Positions 62,663 to 64,000 of a stretch of DNA of 64,000 nucleotides are shown here, in pieces. How positions within the stretch are numbered: position 1 is the first letter of the stretch; every line of letters begins with the position of its first letter. The stretch comes from an uncultured Lachnospiraceae bacterium. Its GTDB lineage: Bacteria > Bacillota > Clostridia > Lachnospirales > Lachnospiraceae. Position numbers and translations under genes: made by a program. The notes below the pieces were generated by a model that made no database searches, had not been told where the DNA came from, and worked only from the letters and a program-made list of their open reading frames with translations. The DNA lies in assembly GCA_910579275.1 (NCBI GenBank), contig CAJTTO010000004.1, positions 85,840-149,839 of the forward strand. Direction: 5' to 3'.

Positions 62663-63903
62663 TTACGGAGCCGTAATTCCTTCAACCATCGCGTCAAGCT
62701 GCTCCTGAAGGTCTTTCCCTGACGGATTTCCTGCCAGAATCTCCGTGGCAAACGCCGTGACAGGCTCCCAGTAATTGCCCCGATACGCTGTACACAGGAA
62801 TACTCCGACTGCTCCAGCAACGCTGTGATTGCCGCGGAGTCCTGCACTTCCTTGGAAGATGCCGCGGCAATATTCGACGGTCCCTGACCGCGCTGCGCAA
62901 AACGCAGTTTCTGGTTTTCCTCGCTCGTAATCCACTCCGCAAGCCTTGCCGCCCATATTTTTTCTTCCGAGTAAGCATTGACCCCGATCAATTTATATCC
63001 GGAAAAGGATGCCATCTGAATCTGCTGCCCGCCGCATGCGTACTCCGGCAGCTTCGACGCACCAAATCCGCTGCCCCATACTTCCTCCACCGCGACCGCA
63101 TTCCATACGCCGTTGACGCCTGCAACGATTGTGCCGTCACGGACACCCTCGAGAAATCCGGCATCATCCGTGCTGATAAAGCCCGGATGCCCCGCTATTT
63201 CGAGCATGGCCTGCGCCACGTCCGTTCCTTTTATCTTTCCGTCCGTACTGTTCCAAGTACAGTAGTTGGTGATTCCGTCATCATTTAGCCCGACGGTAAG
63301 CCCTGTATTGCCAAAGAGCGCGTACAGATACCATCCGGAAGTCCAATCCATGGAAATTTTCTTGCCATTCTCCGCGGCAATGTCAAGCATCCTGTCCAAG
63401 GACGTGATATCCTCCTGCGCAAAATACTGCTTGTCATAGTAGAGAAAATATCCGTTATCCGCCGTAAGCGGCAAAGCATACAGCGTGTCGTTGACTGACG
63501 CCGCAAGCACCGCCTCCGGCAGATTTGACGCGCGAACCGTCTCTGCATTTTGCACCGGATCCAGCGCGCCGGCTGCCACCAGTGTATTCAGCTGGTCATC
63601 CGCAAATGCGAACACATCCGCACCGTTTTCCAAATCCGCCATCAAGGCATTGGTGCAGCTGCTCTCGCTCTGCGGCTGGTAAGTAATCTGAAAATCTGCC
63701 TGTCCTTGGTACTGCTGCTCAAAACCGCCAATCATCTCGCGAAGCAAGTCTTCATCCTCCTCCGCGCCCCAGACAGTCAAATTGACCGTATCAGAATCGG
63801 GAGCCTGCACTTCCTCCAAAGGAGCGGGAGTATTTTTTTGACATCCAAACAATAATACGGTCAATAAAAGAACCGAGTATCCTATTTTCATATTTCTTTT
63901 CAT
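62663..63903 (-). pseudogene. Solute-binding lipoprotein with a one-base frameshift
   Basis: The reading frame from ATG 63903 encodes a lipoprotein (lipobox LLFGC, Cys21) of the sugar ABC solute-binding family: TVNLTVWGAEEDEDLLREMI, ADVFAFADDQLNTLVAAGAL, YALPLTADNGYFLYYDKQYF and GQGPSNIAAASS. Near 62778-62781, in a CCCC run (GGGG in the coding sense), the frame switches: EQSEYSCVQRIG then GNYWEPVTAFATEILAGNPS in the next frame, ending ITAP at 62663. One missing G restores a 413-aa protein. Without it, translation continues out of frame to 62524, overlapping the chemoreceptor gene. Either a sequencing error in the run or a recent frameshift. GGAGAAAG lies before the ATG. Confidence 0.85.
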
Positions 63904-63932
63904 GGCTTTCTCCGTAAACTGTAATTATTTAT

Positions 63933-63962
63933 ATTATAATCATAGCATGATGTTGGGGTCAA
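63933..63962 (-). promoter_or_regulatory. Promoter of the solute-binding protein gene
   Basis: TTGACC (63957-63962) and TATAAT (63933-63938) are 18 bp apart on the minus strand, 30 bp before the ATG. A small AGAGTTT/AAACTCT hairpin lies further upstream at 63965-63982. Confidence 0.6.
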
Positions 63963-64000
63963 AAGAGTTTTTAGAAACTCTCTGACTTTCCATATAGTAC

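Overview
The window reads as chromosomal DNA of a motile, gut-type Lachnospiraceae (Firmicutes, Clostridia). Evidence: Gram-positive ribosome binding sites (AGGAGG class), a T-box leader on ileS, very large exported starch-degrading and Ig-repeat surface proteins, DUF4317, AAA-ATPase-like/PD-(D/E)XK proteins and PadR plus FtsW-like pairs, all common in that family. No rRNA, tRNA, CRISPR array, complete insertion sequence or prophage was seen. The genus cannot be fixed from the sequence alone.

Layout. 1-15 kb: two giant secreted proteins on the minus strand, an Ig-like repeat protein that runs off the left edge and a 2633-residue modular GH13 amylase with its own promoter and a palindromic operator candidate. 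15-20 kb: a lipoprotein, glycogen phosphorylase and a coiled-coil protein. 20-24 kb: a DUF2087 protein, an MFS exporter, a decayed ORF, a regulator with two XRE domains plus TPR-like helices, and a winged-helix remnant lying between two copies of the pncB 3' end. 24-32 kb: pncB with an operator-like palindrome, then an accessory stretch of nuclease-fold genes (Uma2, AAA/PD-(D/E)XK, Rpn) and a DUF4317/membrane protein pair, interspersed with structured repeats. 32-39 kb: a GNAT enzyme, then an ileS operon (T-box, a 48-aa small ORF, ileS, alpha/beta hydrolase), and a PadR-controlled FtsW-like gene. 40-52 kb: a second AAA/PD-(D/E)XK gene and a ten-gene Mrp/Mbh-type cation antiporter set behind trmB. 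52-64 kb: a DUF5722 glycoside hydrolase, a large membrane-anchored protein, a methyltransferase, a GntR/ABC operon, murI, a chemoreceptor and a frameshifted solute-binding lipoprotein.

How the parts work together. The amylase, glycogen phosphorylase, DUF5722 enzyme and solute-binding protein fit a glycan-using lifestyle: outside degradation, uptake and internal glycogen turnover. The Mrp-type operon would couple sodium and proton gradients. It carries four NuoL/M/N-like channel subunits and no redox subunits, which is unusual.

Most unexpected content. There is a family of modular, strongly base-paired intergenic repeats (19950-20104, 25726-25869, 26635-26703, 31079-31190, 37722-37853, 39558-39624). 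Copies differ by compensatory changes that keep stems paired, and one copy supplies the last codons and stop of the FtsW-like gene. Other points worth checking are the small ORF between the ileS T-box and ileS, the double-XRE regulator locus, and the single-base frameshift in the solute-binding protein.
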